Assembly (NCBI GenBank): GCA_040219275.1
Contig: JAVJSU010000014.1
Location: 1-64,000, forward strand
Length of the DNA stretch: 64,000 nt
From: JAVJSU01 sp040219275
GTDB lineage: Bacteria; Chloroflexota; Anaerolineae; Aggregatilineales; Phototrophicaceae
Reading direction: 5' to 3'
The position numbers and the translations under genes were made by a program. Position 1 is the first letter of the stretch. Every line of letters starts with the position of its first letter. A model generated the notes under the pieces. That model saw only the letters and a program-made list of their open reading frames with translations, was not told the origin of the DNA and made no database searches. Shown here piece by piece: positions 9,501 to 19,217 of the stretch.

Positions 9501-12500
9501 CATCGGCGTGCCAATCCGCAGTGACTTCTACCGTCGCCGCAGGATTATCCCATGTACGGGTATTCAGCATCGCAATAAACACAAAGGTGATATGCGAGCC
9601 AATCAAATAATTGACAACCACATCAAGGATTTGAGCGCCATCAACCGCATCGGTCAGCGCACGGCTGGCTTGATACAGCACGGTTGTTTCTTCCAGCGTA
9701 CTCTGTGTTTGCTCGAACAACTGCACATTATCAAGCACAACAGACGCGCTATCAACCAGTGTGTTCAGATAACGAATTTCGCCCTCTGTAAAGTCACGCG
9801 GGGTCGTGAACGCAATGACCAGCGCACCACCACTATTTCCCTTCACACGGAGGTTCATAATGGCGACAGTCCGTAAATTACCCACAGCAATCAACGCTTG
9901 TTCCAGAGGCGTGGGGTCAACCAGTGCGGCTAAGTCATCAATAAATAACCCATCCGGCGGAATGCGATGCCCTGAAAGGACTTTAGGGAAGTCAACCGAC
10001 GGTAGTACATCATCGCGAACGTCAAACAAAATAGGTGAAATATCGCCAAGTTCCGTCGTTTCAAGAATGTAACCAACGCGATAGTCCGGCTTCAGTGTAC
10101 TGAGTGCACCCTGTAACACCGTGCCAAGCTGGTCAATATCGCGGGTACGGCTGATGGTCGTGGTTGCACTATAAAGTGTATTGATCTCTTGCAAGGTTTG
10201 TTGCTGATTAAGGATCAGGAAGCGGTTATCAATTGCCGTTGCCGCCGAATCACCAATTTGTGTCAGGATAGGCTCTTGCTCAGCGCCAATTTGCCCCGCT
10301 TCACTGCCCACCAGTAACAGCCACCCCGCAGGGCGCTGACGGGTACGTAAGGGCACACTGATCACATTACGGATGTTAAGCGCCTGTAAGGTCGCCCATG
10401 TTTCATCCTCTAATTGATAATGTTCTGCATCATGAATATTCACGACATAATTCGGATCAAACAATTCCGTCAGCGCGTCTAACACTTCAATTGGTTGCAT
10501 CAATGCCCGCTCAATCGTCAAATTGCCACGACTATCCGGTTGGATAATATAGGCATCATCCGGCTGGAACATCACCATGATCTGCACAAGACTATCCAGC
10601 AATTCTGTCAGCCCGTCCGCTTCTGCCAATTGTACTTGAATTTCATACTGCGTAACCGTCTGGCGCAGGTTTTCTTGCAGGGTGTTTTCCATGCTTCTCA
10701 GCGCAGAAATATCCTGAAAGGCGATGACGATAGCCGTAATCGAACCGTCATTGCCATGAATTGGTGCGGCGTTAAATTGCAGATCAATCTGTGAATTCTG
10801 TGAGATCACCGCGACATCATCAGCAAACGCGAGTGTGTCATCACGCAGGGCGATATTCACCGGCATTTCTTCTGTTGGGTAGAATACGCCGGTGCCACTT
10901 CGATAGAGATTATAATTTTCCGGCGAGAAGGGCGTTTGCGGGTCAATCGCTTCGCCGAAGTAAGTTTCCGCCTGTTCATTATAGAGAATTGGTTGCATCG
11001 TCTGTGGATCAAGCACCAGCACACCGGCAGGCAACGTCGCAAGGATCGATTGCAAACGTTGTTGCTCGCTCTGGGCTTGCTGGAACAGACGGCGATTTTC
11101 CAGCGCGATGGCGACCTGCGCGGCGAGTGTCGTAATCAACTGTTCGTCGCGGTCATCAAGCTGATCTTTATCAAATTCGCGTCCCATCATCAATGAACCG
11201 AGAATTTTACGCCCGCTGATAACCGGCACCGCGATATGCTTGCCAAAGGAACTGTTCATAAATGGATTATCGGCGGTGTCTGTGTCCTGTGTGGGTACAC
11301 GATTGACGACGATACTCCGTCCCTCAAGCGCGGCTTCAACGACTGTCATATCATTGGTAAGTTCAAGTGGTTCCATCGCCGTTGCATCGTGACCCGGCAA
11401 ATGTGTGATGATGGCTTCTAGCAAGTCACGACGTTGGTCAAACAGTGCCAGCATCCAGCGATCAAAGCCAGAAACCTCCGCGACCCGCTGGAAGACTTCG
11501 TTCAGGCTGTCTTCAATGTTGCCCACACCAATACGGTTGGCAAGCTGACCCGCTTCTGCCAGCGCCAATGCACGCTGGGCTTCTGCCTGTGCGCGGTCGG
11601 CTTCGTTACGCGCTTCTTCAAATAGGCGCTTATTGTCAATCGCAATTGCAATCTGGTCGACTGCCGCCTGTGCGAAGCGTTGATATTGTTCATCGAATGA
11701 ATTGGGTTGATTACTCTGGCAAACGAGCGTACCGAACCACTTCAAGTTCGATTCAATGGGGGCAAGGAACATACTGCCCACATCGTCATTGAGCAATTTC
11801 GCCCGCAGTTCAGGGAAATCGCCGAGTGCTTCACCGGACGCGCTCAAAATGTCGCCAATCGAGACGGCAGTTCCAGCCGTTTCAAGGATGCGTCCGTAAG
11901 GATATTCTCCGGCGCTAAACATCTGCCCGGATACCAATTCCTCTTCCGCATTGTTGCTATGCCATGCGTAAACACATTCCAGATAGGGTGCGTATGGGGT
12001 TGCTTCTGGTTTTGCCAGCAAGATCATGATACGGATGTTCATGCCTTTTTGGACGCTTTGTAGCAGGAATGGACGGGCGAGATGTTCCGTCGCCACTTCA
12101 TACACTTCTTCACTATCCTGCGCGCTGACGATGGCACTACTGGCGAGATAGAGACGACGGGTTTCATCGAGCGCCAATTCGGTACGCTGAACTTGCCGAC
12201 GAATCTCTAGCTGGGTGCTCATCTGTCCGGTCATCGCCCGATAGATTTCGTATTCGTTCTGTGTAAGGTCGTAAAGCTCTTTTGATTGCACGTAGAACAG
12301 GGCAATCGGTTGTTGGACGCTGAATAAGGGGAAGATCGCCATGTATGCGTAGCCTTCATCGCGCATCCACAGGATATCTTCAGCGATATTGTTGTTATTC
12401 GGCGTATCATCCGTCAAAAAGAGGGGTTCGCGCTGGCGCAGTGGTGAATCTGGCGCGATGAACAACGGGTGGTACCTATCTTCTACCGTCACTTTACCAT

Positions 12501-15255
12501 TGGCTGAATGTGCGACGAAATGGGCGCGGGTGGGCCAACCGTCAGCATCAAGTTCCCCTTCAAGTAACGCAAGGCTAAAGTTCAGCTCACTATTTTCAGC
12601 AGTCGCAACCGCCGCGTAGACCAAATCTTGCTCAGATTGTGCCTGATTGATGATACGGCTGGCGGCATAGAGGTTTTCCTGCAAGGTCAGGGCATCTTCC
12701 GTCTGGCGGAGCAGTAAACGGTTATCAATTGCCACACTCGCCTGATCGATCAGCAGGGTATAAATACGCCCTTCCTGCTCAGTAAAGCGTCGTGCCTCTG
12801 CAAATGTGATGCTCAGTAAACCGCGCCACTGACCACGAATGATAAATGGCACAAATACCATCGCCACACCATTCGCCCGACGGCAGAATAATTTCAAGCC
12901 AGCATCAAGGCGATCATCCTCACGCGCATTCTGAACAAGGGATACGCGATTCGACTGAACGGATGCAAGGAAGGTGTGATCGGGGATATGGAGGCGCAAC
13001 CCGACCAAATCATCATTATTTTCCTGACGTTTATCATGGGCAACGTCTGCCTGTATGGTCATCCAACCGGGATTTGAGCCTGAGTATTCATCAAAAATCC
13101 ACACTTGCCCGCCAGAAGCATCCGGCATCACCGCGCCGATGATCGCGTTGACAATCTCTTCCAACGTAGTGGATTCGTTCAGTGCACGGCTGAGATCATA
13201 GAGAATGGATGTTTCAGCCAGTGAGGATTGTGTTTCACGGAACAGACGCGCATTTTCAATGGCGAGCGCCACACGATCTGCAACCGCTCGCAAGACCAGC
13301 GCATCCCCTTCGGTAAAGCCCTGTCCTTCTTCCGGTTCTGCGACCAGTGACCCAACCGCCTCGCCACGCACCGTAATGGGTGAGGATAGGCGATGTTTAT
13401 TGCCATTTTCGCCATTGTTTGGCGCGAGGGTATTTTGATAATCTACATTCAGCAGATTGTAATTGTACTGTCCACTCAACGCATCGCCATCGCCTTGTGA
13501 CCACGCATCACGCGTCAACTGACGGCTTAATTCATCAAGCCTTGTAATACGCTCCTGCGAATCGCTGATTGTGACCGCATTATTGACCGCACTCGCCAGT
13601 TGATTTGCCAGCACCATGAAAATCGGCACATCTTCTTTTTTGATCTGATCGTATTCACGGCTTTGTAAATCAAGAACGGCAATCACCCGATTACCGATAA
13701 TCAGAGGCAAAATCATCTGACGGCGTGTTTTTTCCTGCACGTCATTGGTTTCATCATGCACGACACTGCTTACAAACATCGGTTTTCCGGTTTTTGCCAC
13801 CCGCCCGACCAGATGTTGCCCGCCAACAGGCACTTTTTCAGGTTCTGGTCTGGGATCAATAACTTTCGTATATGTATAGGCAATTACGGCGTTGATATTT
13901 AGATCATCAATGCGGAACAAGCGACTATGAAACAAGTTAAATTCGGTGCTGATGAGTTGCATCGCTTTGGGTAACAGGCGTTGTAAATCATAAATATCGC
14001 TGATATCGCGCCCGATCCGCTCCACCACATTCATCTGATTGTTGAAGCGTTGGGTATTGGCACCTATCTCTTCGTTCAAGGAGCGCACCTGAAAGGAGAG
14101 TTGCTCCATTGACTGCACAATTTGACCGACTTCATCACCTGGCACGGAGACCAGCGTTTTAGAGAAATCTCCCATACCACCCGCGATCATCCGGGCTGTG
14201 CGTGCCACATCATTTACTGGAGACACAATCGCCCGCAAGAGGGTGCTCAAAATTGATAAAATAATGATCGTGAGTACGATATATACAACAATGACAACCA
14301 CACTTTGAATAATCGTTTTGCTTAAAATTAGCAAAATATCGTCCTGAATGACGATACGCCACGGGGTGTCTGTGCCGGGGTAATCCGCGACCGTACTCGT
14401 AGAAGCCACTTCACGGAAATTGAGGAAACCCGCTGTAAATTCACCTGAATGGTCTGCGAGATATTCAGATAAATCACGGTTATTAAACGTGTCTGCGCCA
14501 CCGCTTAAAAGAATACGGTTGTCGCCATTTATCAATGCAACCCTGCGTCCGTCTTGTTCAACGCCGGGTGAATTGACTGTTTCATCCAAAACATTCAAAA
14601 TACGGGACGCATCCACACGCAATTCAAGCACGCCGAGAGAAGTACTCCGATTACCCGGATTGGCGACAGGCACATAAATATTAAACACACCAGCCGGATA
14701 TTCTTCAGTGGGTTCAGAAATTGGACCGAGATAAGCCGTCCCCGGAGTAATACCACTACTGATGGTGATAAAGATGGGGTCAGTAGCTAGATCTGTTTCA
14801 AGAGGGGTGGTATCTACGGAAGAACCCGCCGCGTCCCGGCTCACAGAGACACGTTGCACTCCATCCAGTGTAATGAAACGAAAGCTCAAATAATCACTTC
14901 GCTCAATAACCGGACCAAATGTGTTTGCAATGTTGGTAATCTCAGTCGCGTCCGATTGATCGTCAAGAATTGACGAAATAGGTAAATTGGAACTGAGGAT
15001 GCGCAAATCTGCAACCATCACCGCCAAATTTTCATCAACCCGCAATGAGACTTCATCCAGCGCGATGGCGACGGATTCTGTGATGTCACTCCGTGCTTGC
15101 AACTGAATAGTGATGATCGTAACCGCAGTTGCGATAAGCATGGCAACGACAATCAAAGGGATTACACGGCGCATAATTCGCCCGTGCAATGACCCGTGAG
15201 CGAGTTCAGTAAGTTGTTTATTCTGTCTCATGGATTCAGTGAGTCTATGAGTCAT
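6508..15255 (-). CDS. Giant hybrid sensor histidine kinase with multiple GAF domains
   Basis: 2,915 residues. Order: TM helix 28-50; extracellular double-Cache-like domain about 55-300; TM 308-340; HAMP about 345-395; GAF-type modules at about 410-560, 570-673 (short), 684-848, 857-1018, 1033-1210 and 1243-1393; PAS 1400-1520; GAFs at 1535-1680, 1693-1847, 1860-2023, 2040-2193 and 2207-2366; HisKA with H2394 in NMSHELRTPL; HATPase with N513-type box (N2513), DSGIG and GTGLGLPIA. REC1 (2668-2785) has acceptor D2719, but R2768 replaces the invariant lysine and the usual MPxMDG loop is absent. REC2 (2788-2912) is complete (D2840, T2870, K2891). It is the only catalytic kinase of an eight-gene operon and overlaps the preceding gene by 11 bp. 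Known for the family: autophosphorylation on His, then transfer to REC. The ligand is unknown. Confidence 0.95.
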   Translation of the reverse strand: MTHRLTESMRQNKQLTELAHGSLHGRIMRRVIPLIVVAMLIATAVTIITIQLQARSDITESVAIALDEVSLRVDENLAVMVADLRILSSNLPISSILDDQSDATEITNIANTFGPVIERSDYLSFRFITLDGVQRVSVSRDAAGSSVDTTPLETDLATDPIFITISSGITPGTAYLGPISEPTEEYPAGVFNIYVPVANPGNRSTSLGVLELRVDASRILNVLDETVNSPGVEQDGRRVALINGDNRILLSGGADTFNNRDLSEYLADHSGEFTAGFLNFREVASTSTVADYPGTDTPWRIVIQDDILLILSKTIIQSVVVIVVYIVLTIIILSILSTLLRAIVSPVNDVARTARMIAGGMGDFSKTLVSVPGDEVGQIVQSMEQLSFQVRSLNEEIGANTQRFNNQMNVVERIGRDISDIYDLQRLLPKAMQLISTEFNLFHSRLFRIDDLNINAVIAYTYTKVIDPRPEPEKVPVGGQHLVGRVAKTGKPMFVSSVVHDETNDVQEKTRRQMILPLIIGNRVIAVLDLQSREYDQIKKEDVPIFMVLANQLASAVNNAVTISDSQERITRLDELSRQLTRDAWSQGDGDALSGQYNYNLLNVDYQNTLAPNNGENGNKHRLSSPITVRGEAVGSLVAEPEEGQGFTEGDALVLRAVADRVALAIENARLFRETQSSLAETSILYDLSRALNESTTLEEIVNAIIGAVMPDASGGQVWIFDEYSGSNPGWMTIQADVAHDKRQENNDDLVGLRLHIPDHTFLASVQSNRVSLVQNAREDDRLDAGLKLFCRRANGVAMVFVPFIIRGQWRGLLSITFAEARRFTEQEGRIYTLLIDQASVAIDNRLLLRQTEDALTLQENLYAASRIINQAQSEQDLVYAAVATAENSELNFSLALLEGELDADGWPTRAHFVAHSANGKVTVEDRYHPLFIAPDSPLRQREPLFLTDDTPNNNNIAEDILWMRDEGYAYMAIFPLFSVQQPIALFYVQSKELYDLTQNEYEIYRAMTGQMSTQLEIRRQVQRTELALDETRRLYLASSAIVSAQDSEEVYEVATEHLARPFLLQSVQKGMNIRIMILLAKPEATPYAPYLECVYAWHSNNAEEELVSGQMFSAGEYPYGRILETAGTAVSIGDILSASGEALGDFPELRAKLLNDDVGSMFLAPIESNLKWFGTLVCQSNQPNSFDEQYQRFAQAAVDQIAIAIDNKRLFEEARNEADRAQAEAQRALALAEAGQLANRIGVGNIEDSLNEVFQRVAEVSGFDRWMLALFDQRRDLLEAIITHLPGHDATAMEPLELTNDMTVVEAALEGRSIVVNRVPTQDTDTADNPFMNSSFGKHIAVPVISGRKILGSLMMGREFDKDQLDDRDEQLITTLAAQVAIALENRRLFQQAQSEQQRLQSILATLPAGVLVLDPQTMQPILYNEQAETYFGEAIDPQTPFSPENYNLYRSGTGVFYPTEEMPVNIALRDDTLAFADDVAVISQNSQIDLQFNAAPIHGNDGSITAIVIAFQDISALRSMENTLQENLRQTVTQYEIQVQLAEADGLTELLDSLVQIMVMFQPDDAYIIQPDSRGNLTIERALMQPIEVLDALTELFDPNYVVNIHDAEHYQLEDETWATLQALNIRNVISVPLRTRQRPAGWLLLVGSEAGQIGAEQEPILTQIGDSAATAIDNRFLILNQQQTLQEINTLYSATTTISRTRDIDQLGTVLQGALSTLKPDYRVGYILETTELGDISPILFDVRDDVLPSVDFPKVLSGHRIPPDGLFIDDLAALVDPTPLEQALIAVGNLRTVAIMNLRVKGNSGGALVIAFTTPRDFTEGEIRYLNTLVDSASVVLDNVQLFEQTQSTLEETTVLYQASRALTDAVDGAQILDVVVNYLIGSHITFVFIAMLNTRTWDNPAATVEVTADWHADDDGGLSLEGLVLTQDQFPAWRLLASQEVLMIDDILEDRTLDPMEQIGIESLDVRSLTVIPLRVASRSIGALWLASNEPYTHSNRDARLYQAFAEQASLSMEASYLLEQTERRARQLQTSAEVSQSAGNILDLEELLPRLVDLIQASFEYDHVQIFLMDDRDEWALLRASTGEAGKHLLGIKHKLKKGSSSVIGKVTQNGHPEIALDTADASVVHQPNPYLPLTRSEMALPIILKNRVVGALDVQSNQPNAFSDEDISALTTLAAQIAVALDNANLYKSSQEQAERMGFLFNVTRSAAAAETLEETLDSVVRRIYDETDALSASMYLKRVYIDDRTGNTHSTLRMAALAGSDQPLSEFVEIRMDDTNSIMGEVIERRSPRFIHNIEQESRYLTISPQALSAILVPLRSAGEDIGMVVLESDVTYGYGDDEARLLEALAGSVSAVIQSTQLLEQLTQTNEQLRELDRVKSDFLANMSHELRTPLNSIIGFSRVMLKGIDGALTEMQEQDLTTIYNSGQHLLMLINDILDQAKIASGKLDIKLEHFDVKLMIEAVKSIGVGLVKDKPVHLNVEVSPNMQKAYGDEFRIRQVMINLVSNAAKFTNEGQILIRAYPWQNPHTDKTMIRIDVTDSGIGIAEKDLPLLFEAFRQIDSSLTRTAGGTGLGLPIAKSLVEMQGGEMIVMSEINVGSTFSVTIPTDPDEMGADGDDTSPYSASNGHSDDTYEEEITKVDIPSVQVKKATQTAPMPIMAQKRDVLLIEDNKTMVDQFRRSLQREGFDVVTADHPSYAEAMVSNLRPTVLVMDVNFANSEGWHILKRLKDRDDTFDIPIVVVTLSDESERAYQLGAHTFIQRPFMPEQLVEAVLQAEKESNMERILIIDDQPESIRLLTAALNASGTYRVFSADNGREGISMVARRRPNLIILDLRMPEMDGFAVLQELRGNPETSNIPVMIVTGELDFNTDEQKVLENVHILHKTDITQEEYEQFIKGVQNHLNPNQL

Positions 15256-17491
15256 TATTTACACCTTCCTCATTGGAATGATGTCCATTTGTATCGGATG
15301 ATAGGTTTCCAGCGGGCTGAAGTTGAATGCTAACCTGTGGGGCACGCAATGCCTGCCCAACTTCGCGGACAGCGGTTTGCAAAATCTGGCTGATGTCAGT
15401 CTGTGCTGAAAGCCGTGTCGCAATTTCATTCACCAGACGTTCACGATTTGTCGCACGCTGGCTTTCCTGGAACAGTCGGGCATTATCAAGGCTGATTGCC
15501 AGACGGGTAACTAATTCCTGCCCCAATTGAATTTTGTCGTTGCTAAATTGTTCTACGGGGATTTCCCACTCCACCGCACCAAGCACCTCTTCACGCAGAA
15601 TAATCGGCACTGCGACAGGAATCGTCCCGCGATCACTCACATCGCCGATCGCCGGATACCCGGTCTCCATCGCTTCATCCCGTAGCGTATCGAGATTGGT
15701 GGTCGTTATCGTCCCTGCATGGCTTTCGATGCGCGTTTGACGACGGGCATCCATATACTCCGTCCATGCGCGGGAAACTGCCTGTCGATTCACCATGTTG
15801 ATCTCTTGCAAGCGTTGTGTCGATTCTTGATAGAGGCGAGCGTTCTCAATCGCCACTGCAATCTGCGTAGCGAGAATTTCCAACACTTTTACTTGATCTT
15901 CGGTGAACGTATCACTTTGCTTACTTTGTACATCCAACGCCCCGATGATTGTGTCACCGAAAAGCAAGGGGATGGCAACTTCAGCACGTGTGTCCGGTAA
16001 GAATTCGTTACGTTGATGCACCTCACTGGAGGTAATATCGCGGGCATTCACAGTTCTTCCGGTGGATGTTACCTGACCGACCACACTCACACTGCCCACC
16101 GCCAGACGATGCCCCCGCGCTAGCAGTTGCTGACCCGGTTCGCCGGTACTAGCACGTAATACCGAATAGGTAAGCTCAGTATTCAGCAAAAAAATCTGTG
16201 CATGGTAAATATTGTCGAATTTATCTGCGATCAACCCCACCACGCGATCCATCAGCGTCTGTAGGTCACGCTGGCTAGCGGCGAAGTAGCTTACTTCACC
16301 CATCGCCTCAATATCACGAAAGCGCTCATCAATACGCACTTGCAATTCCTCTACGGTCAGGCGCATTTGCTCCCGTGTTTCAACGAATGCCCGTGCGAGG
16401 TCTCCAATTTCGTCGTTACGTTCAGTGTGTAAAACTGTACTGGCGAAATCGCCGTCCTGTAAGGCGTTGATCTTGCTCTGAATTGACCGTAGCGGCGGGG
16501 TAATGCTTTGATTGAGCAATGCCACCATCACAAGCCCGATAACGATCATACCCACAGCCACCGGCAATAATCTTCGGGTAATTAACGCATTGAAGAAACC
16601 GGATTCTAGAGAGGTTTCCGTGATTATCGCAAACGGCGTGTTGGTGATCGGTCCATAATGCCCGATATATGCCGTGCCATCTACGTTATATGTACGAACA
16701 CCCGATTGACCACCAATGGCTAATTGAACTGGACTATGTACCGCCGATGCTTGTGCTTGCTGGCGGTAATCATCGCCGCTAATCAGTGCGTCTGTTAGCG
16801 TAATAAGGTAACTGTGGGTATTACGGAACGGCGCAGGATCACTTAGCGCATTCAGAATGACTTCCTGATTGATTAGACCAGTCACATACCCGACGACTTC
16901 CCCACTCCGGCGGATAACCGTTGTGGTGAAAATATTGGTCGCATTGTCAACCTCTTGAACGGAAAAACGCTGGTTTTCGCCACGATCTGCCGCAATAACC
17001 CCGCCTTGATACCCAAACGTGCTCGATAAATCTGTGCCAAGTGGAAAGGTCGGTACGCTTTCGTCGCCTTCAATTACACGAGTATTGCTCATGACGACCA
17101 GACCATCAGGGTTGATAATCGCCACATAAGAGAATAGTCCCGTCCGTACCAGCTGATTATCCATATAGTCTCGTAGTTCGGCGAGTGGTGCACGTAACCC
17201 CTGATCCAGCGACAACGCAACACGGATTTGCCCGATAAACGTCGGGTTATTGACAAAGCTCTCCATCGCAATTACCGTCTCTTCAAAATGGCGCGTGATG
17301 TCTTGCTGACGTTCATCACCTTCACCGGAGACATACTCTTCTAGCAATTCTTGCTCTGCTGACTGTGACTGTACCCGACCAATAACGATAGCCGTGATGA
17401 GTGAAAATCCGACGACTAGCACTAACGCGCCCAAAAGACGAATCCAGATGGGTACGGATAAAATATTAAGCCGATTTAGGACACTATTCAT
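15245..17491 (-). CDS. Kinase-less membrane sensor: dCACHE-HAMP-GAF-GAF
   Basis: 748 residues. TM 15-38, a periplasm/surface-facing double-Cache-like region about 45-300, TM 305-327, HAMP 328-380 (NDEIGDLARAF), a full GAF 395-552 and a second, shorter GAF 560-675. A C-terminal half-GAF tail (about 680-726, VNEIATRLSAQTDISQILQT and following) closes the protein before a polar, Asn/Ser-rich end. There is no HisKA, HATPase, methyl-accepting or cyclase domain, so it can only signal through partners. It overlaps the giant kinase start by 11 bp and the upstream gene by 8 bp, so translation is probably coupled. Its input architecture copies that of the giant kinase, which suggests hetero-assembly through HAMP and GAF coiled coils (inference). 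Confidence 0.9.
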   Translation of the reverse strand: MNSVLNRLNILSVPIWIRLLGALVLVVGFSLITAIVIGRVQSQSAEQELLEEYVSGEGDERQQDITRHFEETVIAMESFVNNPTFIGQIRVALSLDQGLRAPLAELRDYMDNQLVRTGLFSYVAIINPDGLVVMSNTRVIEGDESVPTFPLGTDLSSTFGYQGGVIAADRGENQRFSVQEVDNATNIFTTTVIRRSGEVVGYVTGLINQEVILNALSDPAPFRNTHSYLITLTDALISGDDYRQQAQASAVHSPVQLAIGGQSGVRTYNVDGTAYIGHYGPITNTPFAIITETSLESGFFNALITRRLLPVAVGMIVIGLVMVALLNQSITPPLRSIQSKINALQDGDFASTVLHTERNDEIGDLARAFVETREQMRLTVEELQVRIDERFRDIEAMGEVSYFAASQRDLQTLMDRVVGLIADKFDNIYHAQIFLLNTELTYSVLRASTGEPGQQLLARGHRLAVGSVSVVGQVTSTGRTVNARDITSSEVHQRNEFLPDTRAEVAIPLLFGDTIIGALDVQSKQSDTFTEDQVKVLEILATQIAVAIENARLYQESTQRLQEINMVNRQAVSRAWTEYMDARRQTRIESHAGTITTTNLDTLRDEAMETGYPAIGDVSDRGTIPVAVPIILREEVLGAVEWEIPVEQFSNDKIQLGQELVTRLAISLDNARLFQESQRATNRERLVNEIATRLSAQTDISQILQTAVREVGQALRAPQVSIQLQPAGNLSSDTNGHHSNEEGVNNDS

Positions 17492-19217
17492 TGATTGTGC
17501 CCTCCTTCTCTACAACTTCTGAATTTGAAACCTCAGCGGGTGTTATCTGTGGATATGCCTGTGTTACGACAGCATCAATATCCCTGACCAAACTTGGCTT
17601 GATCTGGATACGTGTTTGTACCGCGCCCAGTGCCTCATTAAATGTGGTTGCGGCAAGATCAAGCACTGCGTTGACCTCCGTTGCGCTAATCAGCTGGTTC
17701 GCCACTTCCGTCGCTTTACGTTCACGGTTCGCCTGTGCCTGTGATTGCTCAAATAGGCGACGGTTTTCCAACGCTTGCGCCAAACGGTCAGAAATTTTCT
17801 GTGCAATGTCAATTTGACGGTTCGTAAGGCGTGCCGTATGGAATTGCATTGCGCCCAAAATCTCCCCGCGCAAACGAATAGGAATGACAATGCTTGTCTG
17901 CTCGCCGGAAACATCGGTGACGATCTGACCCGATTTTAGGGACTTTAGCAGTTCCGGCGAAAGATCGGCGGCGGCGGTCACAATGCCCGGTTTGCCATCT
18001 ATATCAAAGCCAAAACCTGACTCGGTGCGTTGCAGATAGGTATTCCATGCAAGGCTCTCCGTGTTGACACTGCGATTGCCCGGACTATCCGCCTGATTAC
18101 GCAGATGATCCAGCATTGTTTCCTGACGCGCCAACGCATCCTGTAATGAAACAATCCGGCGAATTTGACCGACCATCGTACCCAGATTGTCGGCAAGTGT
18201 TTGAAGTAATTTCTGGTCGTCCTGTGTAAATAGTTCTTCCCCGGTTTGCACATCCAACACGCCCATGAATTCATCATTGCCGATGATGGGTAAACTCATG
18301 CCACGGTGAACCGATGGGAGCAGATGTTCGCGGCGGGTGGGTGCGTCGTCTAGCGTGACGATCACGGATTCGCGTGATTGGGCAGTTTCATACAGTGTGC
18401 TTTCTTCGGGGACATCAACCTGCACCGTAATGTTGCGGTTATCGGAGCGACCAACACGGACGCGCCTTGATAATTTGCCGTCTTCGTCTGCAAGATAAAT
18501 CTGCGCGAAGACAAAACCAAGGTCACTGCGAATCATGTTAATTGCTTCAGCGTAGACCTGATATTCGTCCGCATCAGCACTCACTTGCGTCATCAGGTTT
18601 AACTTGCGATAGTGTGTGGCAATTCCCAGATAGTTTTCGACAATTTGTTCGGTGTTCACGCCAAATGCACGGAAGAAACTACCCATCAGTAAGATTGTAG
18701 ATAAAAATGCCATTAATGTTGTTATTACGCTATCCGCCGGAATAACCGTTTGTGGATCGGTCAGTTGACTCTGTGAAAATGCACCAAGGCTAACGACCAG
18801 AATATTGATTAAGGTAATCACCAATATTCCCCGCCCCCGTAGGAGCAAGCCAGCCACAACAAGTGGCAAGAATATGAACGGCAAAGATATACCGGTCAAA
18901 CTTTCTAAATTTGCCACACCAAGCGCGATACTGAACCATAGGGTGAATACCCAGGATGCTTGATTTAAGCGTCCATTTTGGATAGACACCACAACAATTG
19001 GCACAATAATGGGTAACAACATGGTAACGCTATATTGCGAAGGTGATAAAAATGGATTGCCATTGATAAGCGTTGTCACATAGTAGATTGTCCACAGGAA
19101 CCAGATAGGGGAGAGCGCCACAATAGTATACAAAAGCCCTGTTGCACGTTGGCGGTCAAGTAGATTTTCATATGGGTATCTAACCCGTAAGTAACGACGG
19201 CTAAAATCCGCAATCAT
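17484..19217 (-). CDS. Kinase-less six-TM GAF protein
   Basis: 577 residues. Six hydrophobic helices (about 28-50, 62-80, 88-105, 112-127, 129-147, 160-184) form an integral-membrane input module. A helix leads into GAF1 (about 205-352) with the LPIIGNDEFMGVLDVQTG core, a coiled linker, a shorter GAF2 (about 400-490; PIRLRGEILGAMQF) and the conserved half-GAF tail (about 500-541). No kinase, receiver or other output domain is present. It starts within the stop codon of the preceding gene (ATGA, 4-bp overlap) and overlaps the next by 8 bp. The C-terminus INE is encoded by the same bases that provide the next gene's start region. A membrane-embedded sensor arm for the operon's single kinase is the likely role. 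Confidence 0.88.
   Translation of the reverse strand: MIADFSRRYLRVRYPYENLLDRQRATGLLYTIVALSPIWFLWTIYYVTTLINGNPFLSPSQYSVTMLLPIIVPIVVVSIQNGRLNQASWVFTLWFSIALGVANLESLTGISLPFIFLPLVVAGLLLRGRGILVITLINILVVSLGAFSQSQLTDPQTVIPADSVITTLMAFLSTILLMGSFFRAFGVNTEQIVENYLGIATHYRKLNLMTQVSADADEYQVYAEAINMIRSDLGFVFAQIYLADEDGKLSRRVRVGRSDNRNITVQVDVPEESTLYETAQSRESVIVTLDDAPTRREHLLPSVHRGMSLPIIGNDEFMGVLDVQTGEELFTQDDQKLLQTLADNLGTMVGQIRRIVSLQDALARQETMLDHLRNQADSPGNRSVNTESLAWNTYLQRTESGFGFDIDGKPGIVTAAADLSPELLKSLKSGQIVTDVSGEQTSIVIPIRLRGEILGAMQFHTARLTNRQIDIAQKISDRLAQALENRRLFEQSQAQANRERKATEVANQLISATEVNAVLDLAATTFNEALGAVQTRIQIKPSLVRDIDAVVTQAYPQITPAEVSNSEVVEKEGTINE

Noticed and set aside
6545..13438. Many plus-strand frames of 60-120 codons across the kinase operon
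   Set aside because: They mirror GAF-encoding codons on the opposite strand; none has a plausible ribosome-binding site or family match.
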